A DNA stretch of 64,000 bases from CAZODA01 sp964578485 (lineage in GTDB: Bacteria; Bacteroidota; Bacteroidia; Bacteroidales; Marinilabiliaceae), in the NCBI GenBank assembly GCA_964578485.1, contig CAZODA010000003.1, positions 86,493-150,492 of the forward strand. Direction: 5' to 3'. Of the stretch, positions 18,970-27,763 are shown piece by piece. Position numbers and translations under genes: made by a program. Under the pieces are notes generated by a model. The model saw only the letters and a list, made by a program, of their open reading frames with translations. It was not told where the DNA came from and did no database searches. Position 1 is the stretch's first letter, and each line of letters opens with the position of its first letter.

Positions 18970-19404
18970 ATGTTAAAAGGAATATCTCCATTAATTAGTC
19001 CCGAACTTTTAAAAACATTGGCAAGCATGGGACACGGCGACGAAATAGTTTTAGCTGATGCCCATTTTCCTGCCGATAGCATGAATAACAAAGTAATTCG
19101 TGCTGATGGTTTAAAAATTGCAGATTTATTGGCAGCTATCCTCCCACTTTTTGAATTAGACTCTTATGTAGATCACCCATTAATCATGATGGCAGCAGTT
19201 GAGGGTGATAAATTAGACCCATCGGTTGAAGAGCGTTATATAAAAAGCATAAATATCAGCTATCCTAAAATCTCTAAAATTGATCGTATAGGCAGATTTG
19301 AATTTTACGAAAGAACAAAATCTGCCTTTGCTGTTGTCATAACTGGTGAAACAGCGAAATATGGAAATATATTATTAAAAAAAGGAGTTACACCAATTGA
19401 TTAA
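18970..19404 (+). CDS. fucU: L-fucose mutarotase (RbsD/FucU family)
   Basis: FucU interconverts the alpha and beta anomers of L-fucose, which speeds delivery of substrate to the isomerase. The 144-aa protein has the family start MLKGISPLISPELLKTLASM and the GHGDEIVLADAHFPA motif with the catalytic histidine region. It precedes fucP by 25 bp and has its own promoter upstream. Confidence 0.94.
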   Translation: MLKGISPLISPELLKTLASMGHGDEIVLADAHFPADSMNNKVIRADGLKIADLLAAILPLFELDSYVDHPLIMMAAVEGDKLDPSVEERYIKSINISYPKISKIDRIGRFEFYERTKSAFAVVITGETAKYGNILLKKGVTPID

Positions 19405-19429
19405 CAGCAATAATTAACAAGTTAGAAAA

Positions 19430-20749
19430 ATGTCGAATAAAAAAGCAAAAGTTGTAGAGCGTAGTTTTCTTATACCCTTTATTTTAATCACAAGTCTCTT
19501 TTTTTTATGGGGGATTGCCAATGATATGACAAATCCCATGGTGTCGGCCTTCAAAAAAGTGATGCCCGAATTATCAAACTTTGAAGCTGCTTTGGTTCAA
19601 CTTGCCTTCTATGGAGGTTATGCAACTATGGCACTTCCTGCCGCACTCTTTATCCGGAAGTTTTCATATAAAGTAGCCATCCTTATTGGTTTAGGACTTT
19701 ATGCCGCCGGAGCCTTACTATTTTATCCGGCTGCCGCATATGAGCAGTTTGCATTTTTCTTACTTTCACTTTATATTTTAACATTTGGACTTGCATTTTT
19801 AGAGACTGCAGCAAATCCTTTCATTCTTTTTATGGGTGATGAAAAAACTGCAACAAGGCGTTTAAACCTTGCACAAACATTTAATCCCATGGGCTCTCTT
19901 TTAGGAATGTTAATTGCGCAGCTTTTTGTTATAAAGCTTCTACAATCTGCCCGATATACCGAAGATACTTATCATCAATTATCTACAGTTGAACAAGCTT
20001 CTATCAGAACCCATGATTTGTCATTAATTAGCGGCCCGTATATAGCATTGGGATTATTGATTATCTTGATGTTTATATTGATTGCTTTTGCAAAAATGCC
20101 CAAAATAAAAGAACATTCGGCACTTAGCCTTTCAGAAACATTTAAAAAGTTATTTAAAAATAAAAGATATTATAATGGTGTTATAGCACAAGCTTTTTAT
20201 GTAGGTGCACAAATCATGGTTTGGACCTTTATATTTCAGTATGTTGATAATTTAAACGCATCACGACCTGCCGACGCTCAGCTTACTGCCACTTGGTATA
20301 ATATGGCAGCAATGATGATGTTTCTTTCAGCAAGGGCCCTTAGTACTTTCCTTTTAAAATATACCGAACCGGCAAAATTGATGTTCATTTTTGCTCTTGG
20401 CGCAATAACAATGACTCTTGGAACCATCTTTATTGTTGGAATAGTTGGTCTGTATTGCCTTGTTGGAATTTCAATATTTATGTCACTAATGTTTCCTACA
20501 ATTTATGGGATCGCATTAAGAGATATGGGGGAAGAAGCAAAAATAGGCTCTGCCGGTTTAGTAATGGCTATTGTAGGAGGTGCGCTTATGCCTCCACTAC
20601 AAGGGATGGTGCTCGACATTGGAGGTCCCGGATTTAGCGATGTAGCAATCTTAGGCTATATACCGGAGGTAAACATATCATTTGCTCTACCATTAATTTG
20701 TTTTGTAGTAATTGCTATTTACAGCTTTAGTTCAAAAGAAACTTCATAA
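19430..20749 (+). CDS. fucP: L-fucose permease, MFS sugar:H+ symporter
   Basis: The 439-aa protein has about twelve hydrophobic segments and the FucP-subfamily patterns FFLWGIANDMTNPMV near residue 23 and FLETAANPFILFMG near residue 125. FucP imports L-fucose with a proton across the inner membrane. It is the last gene of the fucose cluster. Related permeases transport glucose/galactose or N-acetylglucosamine, but the gene context supports fucose. Confidence 0.93.
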   Translation: MSNKKAKVVERSFLIPFILITSLFFLWGIANDMTNPMVSAFKKVMPELSNFEAALVQLAFYGGYATMALPAALFIRKFSYKVAILIGLGLYAAGALLFYPAAAYEQFAFFLLSLYILTFGLAFLETAANPFILFMGDEKTATRRLNLAQTFNPMGSLLGMLIAQLFVIKLLQSARYTEDTYHQLSTVEQASIRTHDLSLISGPYIALGLLIILMFILIAFAKMPKIKEHSALSLSETFKKLFKNKRYYNGVIAQAFYVGAQIMVWTFIFQYVDNLNASRPADAQLTATWYNMAAMMMFLSARALSTFLLKYTEPAKLMFIFALGAITMTLGTIFIVGIVGLYCLVGISIFMSLMFPTIYGIALRDMGEEAKIGSAGLVMAIVGGALMPPLQGMVLDIGGPGFSDVAILGYIPEVNISFALPLICFVVIAIYSFSSKETS

Positions 20750-20803
20750 CAATTTTAATTTTTGCCATTATATATAAACACAATAGTTTTAATTTGAATA
20801 TTC

Positions 20804-20834
20804 GGGCTGTTTTTGTATATTCAAAAACAGCCTA
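20804..20834 (+). terminator. Terminator-like hairpin after fucP
   Basis: GGCTGTTTTTG (20805-20815) and CAAAAACAGCC (20822-20832) form a perfect 11-bp stem with a 6-base loop. There is no strong T-run after it. Confidence 0.5.
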
Positions 20835-20994
20835 AAGCCTTGCTTACATCATGTAATACAACATTCTAATTATTTAAATATCTCTTTTATTTTATTTACA
20901 CCTTAATTTTCTCGACATTTGAATAGTGGTTTTTCTAAATAAATTTGTCTTAACTAATAATAAGCTTTTTCTTAGTTGTTTAAATTGTTTTAAA

Positions 20995-21663
20995 ATGAAA
21001 TCATTTATATTATTCGTTTTTTCATTCACCATTTGTGTTTCTCAACTTTTCTCACAAAGAGTAGTTTCAGGTTATGTAACTGCCTTCGATGATCTTAGCC
21101 TTGGCAATATTAAAGTGGAAGCTAAAAAAGCAGGTTCAGCCGTTAGAACAGATTCAACCGGATATTTTTTAATAGTAACAAAAGAAAAAGATGTGTTAGT
21201 TTTTGACTCAAAGGTATTTAACAAAAAAAGAGTGAGAATTAACAAAAAAACAAAGGACTCCCTAAAAGTTAATCTCAGATTTCTTGATACACCGCAAAAT
21301 CGTGACATGGCCGTTGGTTATGGCTATGTAAAAAAATCCGACTTAACTTATGCTGTTTCACAAATGGAAAGGGATCAAAACAACTTTTGTAGTTATACCG
21401 ATATCTTTGAATTGATAAAAGGTCGTTTCCCGGGAGTTATGGTTACCGGAGGCAGTGGAGAGCCCGAAGTAATTGTAAGAGGTAAAAGTTCTTTTACAAC
21501 GTCCAACTGTGCCCTTTATGTTGTTGATGGCATGGTTGTACAGTCGATAAGCACCCTTCCACCCTGTCAGATAAAAAGTATCAGCGTCCTTAAAGATGCT
21601 GCATCTTCAATTTATGGAAGCAGAGGTGCCAACGGAGTAATATTGATTGAAACTATTAAATAG
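20995..21663 (+). CDS. Secreted carboxypeptidase-regulatory-like and TonB plug domain protein without barrel
   Basis: The 222-aa product has a signal peptide (MKSFILFVFSFTICVSQLFSQ), a carboxypeptidase-regulatory-like beta-sandwich (about 22-95, RVVSGYVTAFDDLSLGNIKV), and a TonB-receptor plug domain (about 125-222, with LYVVDGM, SISVLKDAASSIYG and SRGANGVILIETI). It stops exactly where a SusC-type beta-barrel would begin, and no barrel remnant follows. Lone plug proteins occur in Bacteroidota; their role is unclear. An upstream in-frame ATG at 20926 would add 23 residues before the signal peptide and is not favoured. The next gene is convergent, 14 bp away. Confidence 0.8.
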   Translation: MKSFILFVFSFTICVSQLFSQRVVSGYVTAFDDLSLGNIKVEAKKAGSAVRTDSTGYFLIVTKEKDVLVFDSKVFNKKRVRINKKTKDSLKVNLRFLDTPQNRDMAVGYGYVKKSDLTYAVSQMERDQNNFCSYTDIFELIKGRFPGVMVTGGSGEPEVIVRGKSSFTTSNCALYVVDGMVVQSISTLPPCQIKSISVLKDAASSIYGSRGANGVILIETIK

Positions 21664-21677
21664 CCTCTTGCTTGTTA

Positions 21678-22805
21678 TTAACCAAATAGAGTTTTCTGTT
21701 TTTGAATCGACCTATCTTTATGTGCGAATTTTAAAGGTTTCCCTTTTACCGTTAAAACATCGTCTCTATTTTTTAAGAAAGTTGAAACTTCTCTTGAAGT
21801 CCATTCAATTTTTAAAGAATCAACTATCATTTTAGCAGAAAAAACGCCTGTTTTTAAAAACTCAACTATTTTTTCTTCAGTATCATTAAGCTCTGAAACT
21901 GTTGAGTCAACCTCGTCTTGAAACTCATAAGTTATCAGCTTCCCTGCAATATCAACTGCTTTTCCACCTTTTGTGATAAGAGTATTATTGGCGTTTTTTT
22001 CTTGAGAGTTTGGTCTTCTGATATAAATTGTCCTTCCTTTTTTTAAGCCATCCATTACTCCTGACCAAGTACCTCCTTTTTCATTTGATTCTGCCACATA
22101 AATTTCAGATGCCAATCCGTAAATTATTGGATTACGAGCCATTGCAAATTGAATGCTCCAAGGAGCCTTGGGGTAAAAAGTACTAAGTACTAAAACATCC
22201 CCGTCAATTATTTGTTTATAATATTTTTTATAGCCTGTTTGAAATGTTGCAATACCTTGCGGAAGAACGATGATACTTTGCCCTTTATATTTTATCGCCG
22301 AATCAAGTGCCTGTTTATCAACACCCTTGGCAAAACCGCTAACAATAACTTTATAATCTTTAGATGCATTTCTTGCTACATTATCGGTAAACTCCAAAGA
22401 ATTATCATTTGCCTTTCGAGAACCTACAATTGCAATAGATTTCTCTTTCATTATTTGTTGATTTCCTTTGGTGTATAATATCGGCGGAGCGTATCTCCTG
22501 CCCAGATTCTTTTTTAAAGTCGGAGAATAATCTTGTGATGTAATTGGAATTATATTGTATCCTTGCTCCAATAAGTCTTCAACCATAAACGAATAATTCG
22601 TAAGTTCCTTTTTTTCTTCTAAAAATAATTCAACTTCATTTTTATTCAACTGATATTCATCTTCCCAATTTGAATATTCAGATTCGAAAAAGTCAATTAT
22701 TGATTTGCCTCGTTCAAAAAGTTGAACAATTATTTCGTTTTTCTTTTTTGTTGTAATCTTTGAGACATGCGTCAAAGCTAACCAATATGTTAATTCTCTA
22801 TGCAT
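21678..22805 (-). CDS. DprA/Smf-like protein paired with RecQ-PRTase
   Basis: The 375-aa protein has a DprA Rossmann-type domain (about 125-270: SIAIVGSRKANDNSLEFTDNVA, VIVSGFAKGVDKQALDSA and LPQGI), an N-terminal helical domain, and a C-terminal winged-helix-like segment (about 310-360). DprA proteins bind single-stranded DNA and load RecA during transformation. Here the ATG lies 1 bp after the stop of the helicase-phosphoribosyltransferase gene, so the two are coupled. DprA homologues next to a PRTase are the hallmark of the ShosTA toxin-antitoxin/defence system, where the DprA-like protein is the antitoxin. The chromosomal competence DprA may be elsewhere in the genome. Confidence 0.85.
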   Translation of the reverse strand: MHRELTYWLALTHVSKITTKKKNEIIVQLFERGKSIIDFFESEYSNWEDEYQLNKNEVELFLEEKKELTNYSFMVEDLLEQGYNIIPITSQDYSPTLKKNLGRRYAPPILYTKGNQQIMKEKSIAIVGSRKANDNSLEFTDNVARNASKDYKVIVSGFAKGVDKQALDSAIKYKGQSIIVLPQGIATFQTGYKKYYKQIIDGDVLVLSTFYPKAPWSIQFAMARNPIIYGLASEIYVAESNEKGGTWSGVMDGLKKGRTIYIRRPNSQEKNANNTLITKGGKAVDIAGKLITYEFQDEVDSTVSELNDTEEKIVEFLKTGVFSAKMIVDSLKIEWTSREVSTFLKNRDDVLTVKGKPLKFAHKDRSIQKQKTLFG

Positions 22806-22806
22806 A

Positions 22807-24852
22807 TTAAAGTGTTTTAATATCTCCCGCTACAGTTCTTGCAATTACTAAAGGAGCAATCTTTACAGCTCCAAATTTAGTTAAAACCTTTCCAATTTCC
22901 TTAATTGTTGCACCACTATCAAAAATGTCATCAAATAAAATAACTGATTTTCCTGATAATTCCTCCGGATCAGAATAACTGAATTTTTGTGCTACATTTT
23001 CTTTCTTCAGATAGCCATTGTTAAATACCTTTTGAGGTTGAGTGTCTCCCACCTTTATTAGTTTGTATGAAATGGGTATTTTTAAAACTTGCGAAAGCTT
23101 TTCAGCAAAATTTTGTACTAAATTTCCTGATTCAGTTGGAGGAACAAAAACAATAAAATCAAATTTTTCCCGGCCATATCTTTTCCTAAAAGCCTTTAAA
23201 GTAAGTTTAAGGAGAAAGTCGGGAAAATCCCCACCATTTTCATATTTACTTCTATGTAATGCAGCTCCAACACTCGACACTCCATAATAACTTGCAGCAA
23301 TTCCATTTACAATATTTAAATTTTTACTTTTAACAATTAATTCCGGAAAATAAGCTTCCCTAAAATTAAGTAATTTTAGTTTTGTTGATTCTTGCAAGTT
23401 TAATTCCAAAGGTTGAAGATTAGTATTGTCGCAATTTTGATAATAATTATGGGAGTTATCATCTAAATAATCACACAAAAACTTCATTCGAGAGTCTTTA
23501 GTATTAACATATTCTAACATAGAGCCAAGCTCTTTCAATTTTTGTTCTCGTAGTTCTTCAAAAGTTTTTGTGTCAAGTTCAGGTGCATTGAATTGATATT
23601 CGTATTTTTTTGAGCGACCGTAAATAACCTCTCTTATTATTCCTTGTTCAATTAAATCTGCCTTTATAACTCTGATTTGAGTTTGTCTCAAATTTGTTTC
23701 TTTCATTATTTGCTTTTCACCTAATGGATTTTGTTTGAGAATATTGATCACTTTATTATAATTTCTAATATTTGGGCGACCACTATCAATAAAAGCTTGT
23801 GGCAATTTATAATCTTCCTCTATTCCATTTTTATCTTTAATTGAATTGTAAAAAAGAATTATTTTAGTTGCTTTGCCGTCTCTCCCTGCTCTTCCAATTT
23901 CTTGATAATAGTGTATTGGTGAAACAGGAATCTGAGTGTGAATAATAAATCGAATATCGGATTTGTCTATTCCCATTCCGAGTGCATTAGTTGAAACCAC
24001 AGCTTTCCACCTATTATTCATTAATCCTTTTTCAATTTCTTTCCTTGAATCTGAATCAAGTCCTGCATTATATTCAGTTGTACTAATACCCAAAAATTCG
24101 AACCATCTGGAATAAATCTCTGTATTTACTCTTGTTCCTGTATAAATTAAACCGTTTCCTTCCAGTCCTGCCAGATTTTCAGCTAACCACAATAATTTCT
24201 CATCTTCAGATTGAACTTTAATAACATATAATTGAAAATTTTCACGAATAAGTTCACCTCTGATTGTATGAATATTTTCTGATATTTGTGATTCAATATC
24301 TTTTTGTACCCGTTTTGTTGCAGTTGCGGTAGTTGCCAAAACAGGAAGATGTTGTGGTAATAATTTCACAAGATTGATAATCCTTCTAAAAGCAGGTCTG
24401 AAATCGTGGCCCCAAACTGAAATTGTATGAGCTTCATCAATCACAATCATTGACAGATTCATTTTTCTCGTAGCTTCAATCCATTCTTGGTTTTCTTGTC
24501 TTTCGGGGGCTATATACAAAATTTTTAATTTACCATTTATAGCATCTTGAATGGTATGAGTATTCTCTTCCGCTGCCTGTTCGGAGTTTATAAATTTGGC
24601 TTTTATCCCCTTTTCATTAAGCCCCTTTACTTGGTCTCGCATTAATGCAATCAAAGGAGAAAAAATAACAGTAAGTCCAGGTAATTGTGTTGCCGGGAAC
24701 TGAAAACAAAGAGATTTTCCAAAACCGGTCTTTTCAATAAGTAGAACTCTTTTCCCTTGAAACAATAAACTAATAGTTTCCCATTGTTTATCATAAAAAT
24801 GATCTAATCCGAATGTATTTTTTAATCTTATTTCAGCCTCTTGTCTGTTCAT
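22807..24852 (-). CDS. RecQ-family helicase fused to a phosphoribosyltransferase domain
   Basis: Residues 1-345 form a RecQ/SF2 helicase core: Walker A TGFGKSL (42-48), DEAH (139-142) and motif VI QEIGRAGRDGK (317-327). A winged-helix-like region follows (about 365-425). The zinc site is reduced to Cys460 and Cys474, where RecQ normally has four cysteines, and there is no HRDC domain. Residues about 560-675 are a type I phosphoribosyltransferase domain with the PRPP loop VILFDDIFDSGAT (637-649). The gene is coupled to a DprA-like gene (1-bp gap). The pair is a candidate defence or toxin-antitoxin module in which the PRTase would be the effector; that role is inferred. Confidence 0.87.
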   Translation of the reverse strand: MNRQEAEIRLKNTFGLDHFYDKQWETISLLFQGKRVLLIEKTGFGKSLCFQFPATQLPGLTVIFSPLIALMRDQVKGLNEKGIKAKFINSEQAAEENTHTIQDAINGKLKILYIAPERQENQEWIEATRKMNLSMIVIDEAHTISVWGHDFRPAFRRIINLVKLLPQHLPVLATTATATKRVQKDIESQISENIHTIRGELIRENFQLYVIKVQSEDEKLLWLAENLAGLEGNGLIYTGTRVNTEIYSRWFEFLGISTTEYNAGLDSDSRKEIEKGLMNNRWKAVVSTNALGMGIDKSDIRFIIHTQIPVSPIHYYQEIGRAGRDGKATKIILFYNSIKDKNGIEEDYKLPQAFIDSGRPNIRNYNKVINILKQNPLGEKQIMKETNLRQTQIRVIKADLIEQGIIREVIYGRSKKYEYQFNAPELDTKTFEELREQKLKELGSMLEYVNTKDSRMKFLCDYLDDNSHNYYQNCDNTNLQPLELNLQESTKLKLLNFREAYFPELIVKSKNLNIVNGIAASYYGVSSVGAALHRSKYENGGDFPDFLLKLTLKAFRKRYGREKFDFIVFVPPTESGNLVQNFAEKLSQVLKIPISYKLIKVGDTQPQKVFNNGYLKKENVAQKFSYSDPEELSGKSVILFDDIFDSGATIKEIGKVLTKFGAVKIAPLVIARTVAGDIKTL

Positions 24853-24895
24853 GGATATAATTGTTAAGGTTTAAAATGAAGTATCTGTTACCAGT

Positions 24896-25063
24896 TTAAG
24901 TTAATTTTTTGTCGGTGGTATGATCCGCTTTTTCAAGGGAAACAATTGCAATATGTTCGGAACGAAAGGAAATAAGCCATTCTATATTTTTAAAGTAATC
25001 TCGGTTTTGTGCAGAAATGGATTTTGAAAAGAATAATAGAAGCAATAATAATAGTATTCGCAT
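24896..25063 (-). CDS. Possible 55-aa secreted peptide
   Basis: An ATG directly abuts the TAA of the upstream lipoprotein gene (0 bp gap). The frame encodes a clear signal peptide (MRILLLLLLLFFSKSISAQ) and a mature part of only 36 residues (beginning NRDYFKNIEWLISFRSEH). It is not recognised. It may be a real small secreted protein translated by coupling, or the start of a longer gene that has been truncated. Confidence 0.45.
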   Translation of the reverse strand: MRILLLLLLLFFSKSISAQNRDYFKNIEWLISFRSEHIAIVSLEKADHTTDKKLT

Positions 25064-25933
25064 TTATCGGATTAGCTTGATAGCATTACTAAGGCATTCG
25101 AGTATCTCTCCGTCAGCAGTTTCCATAGTTATTGTGAAAATCAAATCGTTTAATGGAAGCTCAGTGGGAATTGACTTGAGTTTGAAGTAAACATAGCATG
25201 GCGATAACGGACTGTAACTCAGCCATTTTTCTATGGAAAAGCCTTCGTTTATTGTTTTATATGTTTGTGTATGATCAAGCGCCAATTGCTTGTTGCCATA
25301 AAACACACATGCCGGATCAAGATCGTATATAACAAAATATGTATTCAAAGAAGCACCGGGCGGATTCCCAAAAAGATAGGAGTTAGAAGTAATCGTCAAA
25401 TTTTTGACTTCGCTAAGCCGGTAATCCTGAAATATAGGTGGTGCAACACTATTGAACGAACCGGATGCAGGAAGAGAATTAGCAAATTTTGTGTAACTGT
25501 ATTCTATTTTTTCTTCCACAGATATTTCCTGTTCGTCAACATAGTTGGTTTTAATAAAGTCCTCTTGAAGAAATCTTATTGGTTTGTAATGTGTCAAACT
25601 ATTTAAGTCCCATATTGATAATAGCTCATTACGGCCAACAAAGTCATCTTTGACGAGTATTTCAAATGCTACTGTATCTATATTTAAATTACTGGTATAT
25701 AGCCCAAGTACAATCTGATCTGACTTTGCTTCGCTGCCGGAAAAATTCTGAGCAGCATAATAAGTCATGTTGCCTTTGTCATCTTCAATAGCCGGCAATA
25801 CAAGAGAATAATCACTCCAAATGTATGAAACTAATCTTGGGAAAAAGCAAAAATGATAAGTATTATCGAATTCATCTTTTTTGTTGCAAGAAAATAGTAT
25901 GGGAATAAATGCTAAAATCAAAAAATGCTTCAT
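25064..25933 (-). CDS. Hypothetical lipoprotein
   Basis: The 289-aa product starts MKHFLILAFIPILFSCNKKD, a lipoprotein signal with the lipid-modified Cys at residue 16. The remainder is rich in aromatic residues and short beta-strand-like segments and has no motif I recognise. The start at 25933 is preferred over an upstream ATG at 25987 because it begins the signal peptide. A 55-aa secreted ORF follows without a gap. It lies beside the RecQ-PRTase/DprA pair and the large repeat block, in the accessory part of the window. Confidence 0.6.
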   Translation of the reverse strand: MKHFLILAFIPILFSCNKKDEFDNTYHFCFFPRLVSYIWSDYSLVLPAIEDDKGNMTYYAAQNFSGSEAKSDQIVLGLYTSNLNIDTVAFEILVKDDFVGRNELLSIWDLNSLTHYKPIRFLQEDFIKTNYVDEQEISVEEKIEYSYTKFANSLPASGSFNSVAPPIFQDYRLSEVKNLTITSNSYLFGNPPGASLNTYFVIYDLDPACVFYGNKQLALDHTQTYKTINEGFSIEKWLSYSPLSPCYVYFKLKSIPTELPLNDLIFTITMETADGEILECLSNAIKLIR

Positions 25934-26233
25934 GATAAATGTTTTTAAAATATGTAGGGTATATGTTGCACCTATAAAGATAAACATTTTATCTGAAGTT
26001 GTTAGTTTATACTGAAATGTATATCCACCGGAAGTATGAATCGCACAGAAAATGTATCAGTCATCAGTCATCAGTAAAACAGTAAACAGTGATGAGTGAT
26101 AAGTGATAAGTTAAAAAATTGAGGACTACGTCGTATAATATAGTTTCGGGTTTTGAGTTTCGAGTTTCGGGTCAGCTGGTAATAACCATTATACAAAAAT
26201 TATATTCTTACGTAGAAATTATGATGTCAATTA

Positions 26234-26299
26234 ACCCCGAAGGGGTGGTATTATTGTAGTAAGAATGTAAGCTCCAAATATTTAGAACCCCGAAGGGGT
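26234..26299. repeat. Paired palindrome element, copy 1
   Basis: Two ACCCCGAAGGGGT palindromes (26234-26246 and 26287-26299) with a 53-bp start-to-start distance. The same element recurs at 26943, 27654 and 43401. Confidence 0.75.
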
Positions 26300-26447
26300 G
26301 ACATTATTTTCTCTACCTTTCTTAAATTGGTAATTTTTTGAATATTAATTAATTTTATGCACAAGCGGCATAGATTTTCAATTATTGTCACCAAGCGCAG
26401 CAATATGCAAATAATAGGCTCAAAACCTTATATATCTCATCCAATTT

Positions 26448-26485
26448 CGGACGATCATGTAGGGGCTACCCTACGTGGTCGTCCG
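26448..26485. repeat. Long imperfect palindrome (REP-like)
   Basis: CGGACGATCATGTAGGG and CCCTACGTGGTCGTCCG pair over 17 positions with two wobble pairs around a 4-base loop. It is repeated in the second 710-bp unit near 27178-27215. Confidence 0.7.
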
Positions 26486-26550
26486 AGATTGATGATAATA
26501 ATCACACATTGCCGCTATGATTGACCAATAAAAATTTGGATTACAACATT

Positions 26551-26578
26551 GTAGGGACGCGACATGTCACGTCCCTAC
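26551..26578. repeat. 28-bp palindrome, GTAGGGACG type
   Basis: Arms GTAGGGACGCGACA and TGTCACGTCCCTAC are complementary except for one wobble position. Similar GTAGGGACG palindromes are common between genes in several bacterial phyla. A truncated copy lies at 27281-27304. Confidence 0.65.
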
Positions 26579-26942
26579 CATTATTTGCACTAATAACTCA
26601 TTTATTGATCACTGGTAATCCGTAATTCGTAATTTTTCATTTCTTCATTCCTTAATTTCTTCATTTCTTAATTCGGGCGTTTCGACTCCGCTCTCCCGTC
26701 TCCCTCTCACGCGGTATACGGGATTTCGCTACGCTCAACCGCCAAGCATTTTTTTTTCAACCAAAAACAATATTTCAAATTGTGCTTGGCGTACTCCTCC
26801 TTGAAAAAAGAAGGAGAGTTTTTTAATTTTAATGTACCCGAAGCATCCTGCTTTGGGAGTTTCGCGTTTCGAGTTTCGGGTCAGCTGGTAATAACCATTA
26901 TACAAAAATTATATTCTTACGTAGAAATTATGATGTCAATTA

Positions 26943-27008
26943 ACCCCGAAGGGGTGGTATTATTGTAGTAAAAATGTAAGCTCCAAACATTTAGAACCCC
27001 GAAGGGGT
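26943..27008. repeat. Paired palindrome element, copy 2
   Basis: ACCCCGAAGGGGT at 26943-26955 and 26996-27008, spacing 53 bp, inside the second 710-bp unit. Confidence 0.75.
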
Positions 27009-27653
27009 GACATTATTTTCTCTGCCTTTCTTAAATTGGTGATTTTTTGAATGTTAATTAATTTTATGCACAAGCGGCATAGATTTTCAACTATTGTTTA
27101 ATCATAAAAAATGATTATTACCATGCGCAGCAATATGCAAATAATAGGCTCAAAACCTTATATATTTCATACAATTTCGGACGATCATGTAGGGGCTACC
27201 CTACGTGGTCGTCCGAGATTGATGATAATAATCACACATTGCCGCTATGATTGACCAATAAAAATTTGGATTACAACATTGTAGGGACGCGACATGTCAC
27301 GTCCGTTTTGAGTTATCAGTAAACAGTAATGTTTCGTAATTTTTCACTTCTTCATTCCTTCATTTCTTAATTTCTTCATTTTTCATTCGGCGTTTCGACT
27401 CCGCTCTCCCGTCTCCCTCTCACGCGGGATACGGGATTTCGCTACGCTCAACCGCCAAGCATTTTTTTCAACCAAAAACAATATTTCAAATTGTGCTTGG
27501 CGTACTCCTCCTTGAAAAAAGAAGGAGAGTTTTTTAATTTTAATGTACCCGAAGCATCCTGCTTTGGGAGTTTCGCGTTTCGAGTTTCGGGTCAGCTGGT
27601 AATAACCATTATACAAAAATTATATTCTTACGTAGAAATTATGATGTCAATTA

Positions 27654-27719
27654 ACCCCGAAGGGGTGGTATTATTGTAGTAAGAATGTAAGCTCCAAATA
27701 TTTAGAACCCCGAAGGGGT
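27654..27719. repeat. Paired palindrome element, copy 3
   Basis: ACCCCGAAGGGGT at 27654-27666 and 27707-27719, spacing 53 bp, in the partial third unit. Confidence 0.75.
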
Positions 27720-27763
27720 GACATTATTTTCTCTACCTTTCTTAAATTGGTAATTTTTTGAAT

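Noticed and set aside
26780..27679. Two identical 62-codon plus-strand ORFs (26780-26968 and 27491-27679)
   Set aside because: They lie inside the tandem 710-bp repeat, run across the palindromes and have no protein-like conservation beyond the DNA duplication itself.
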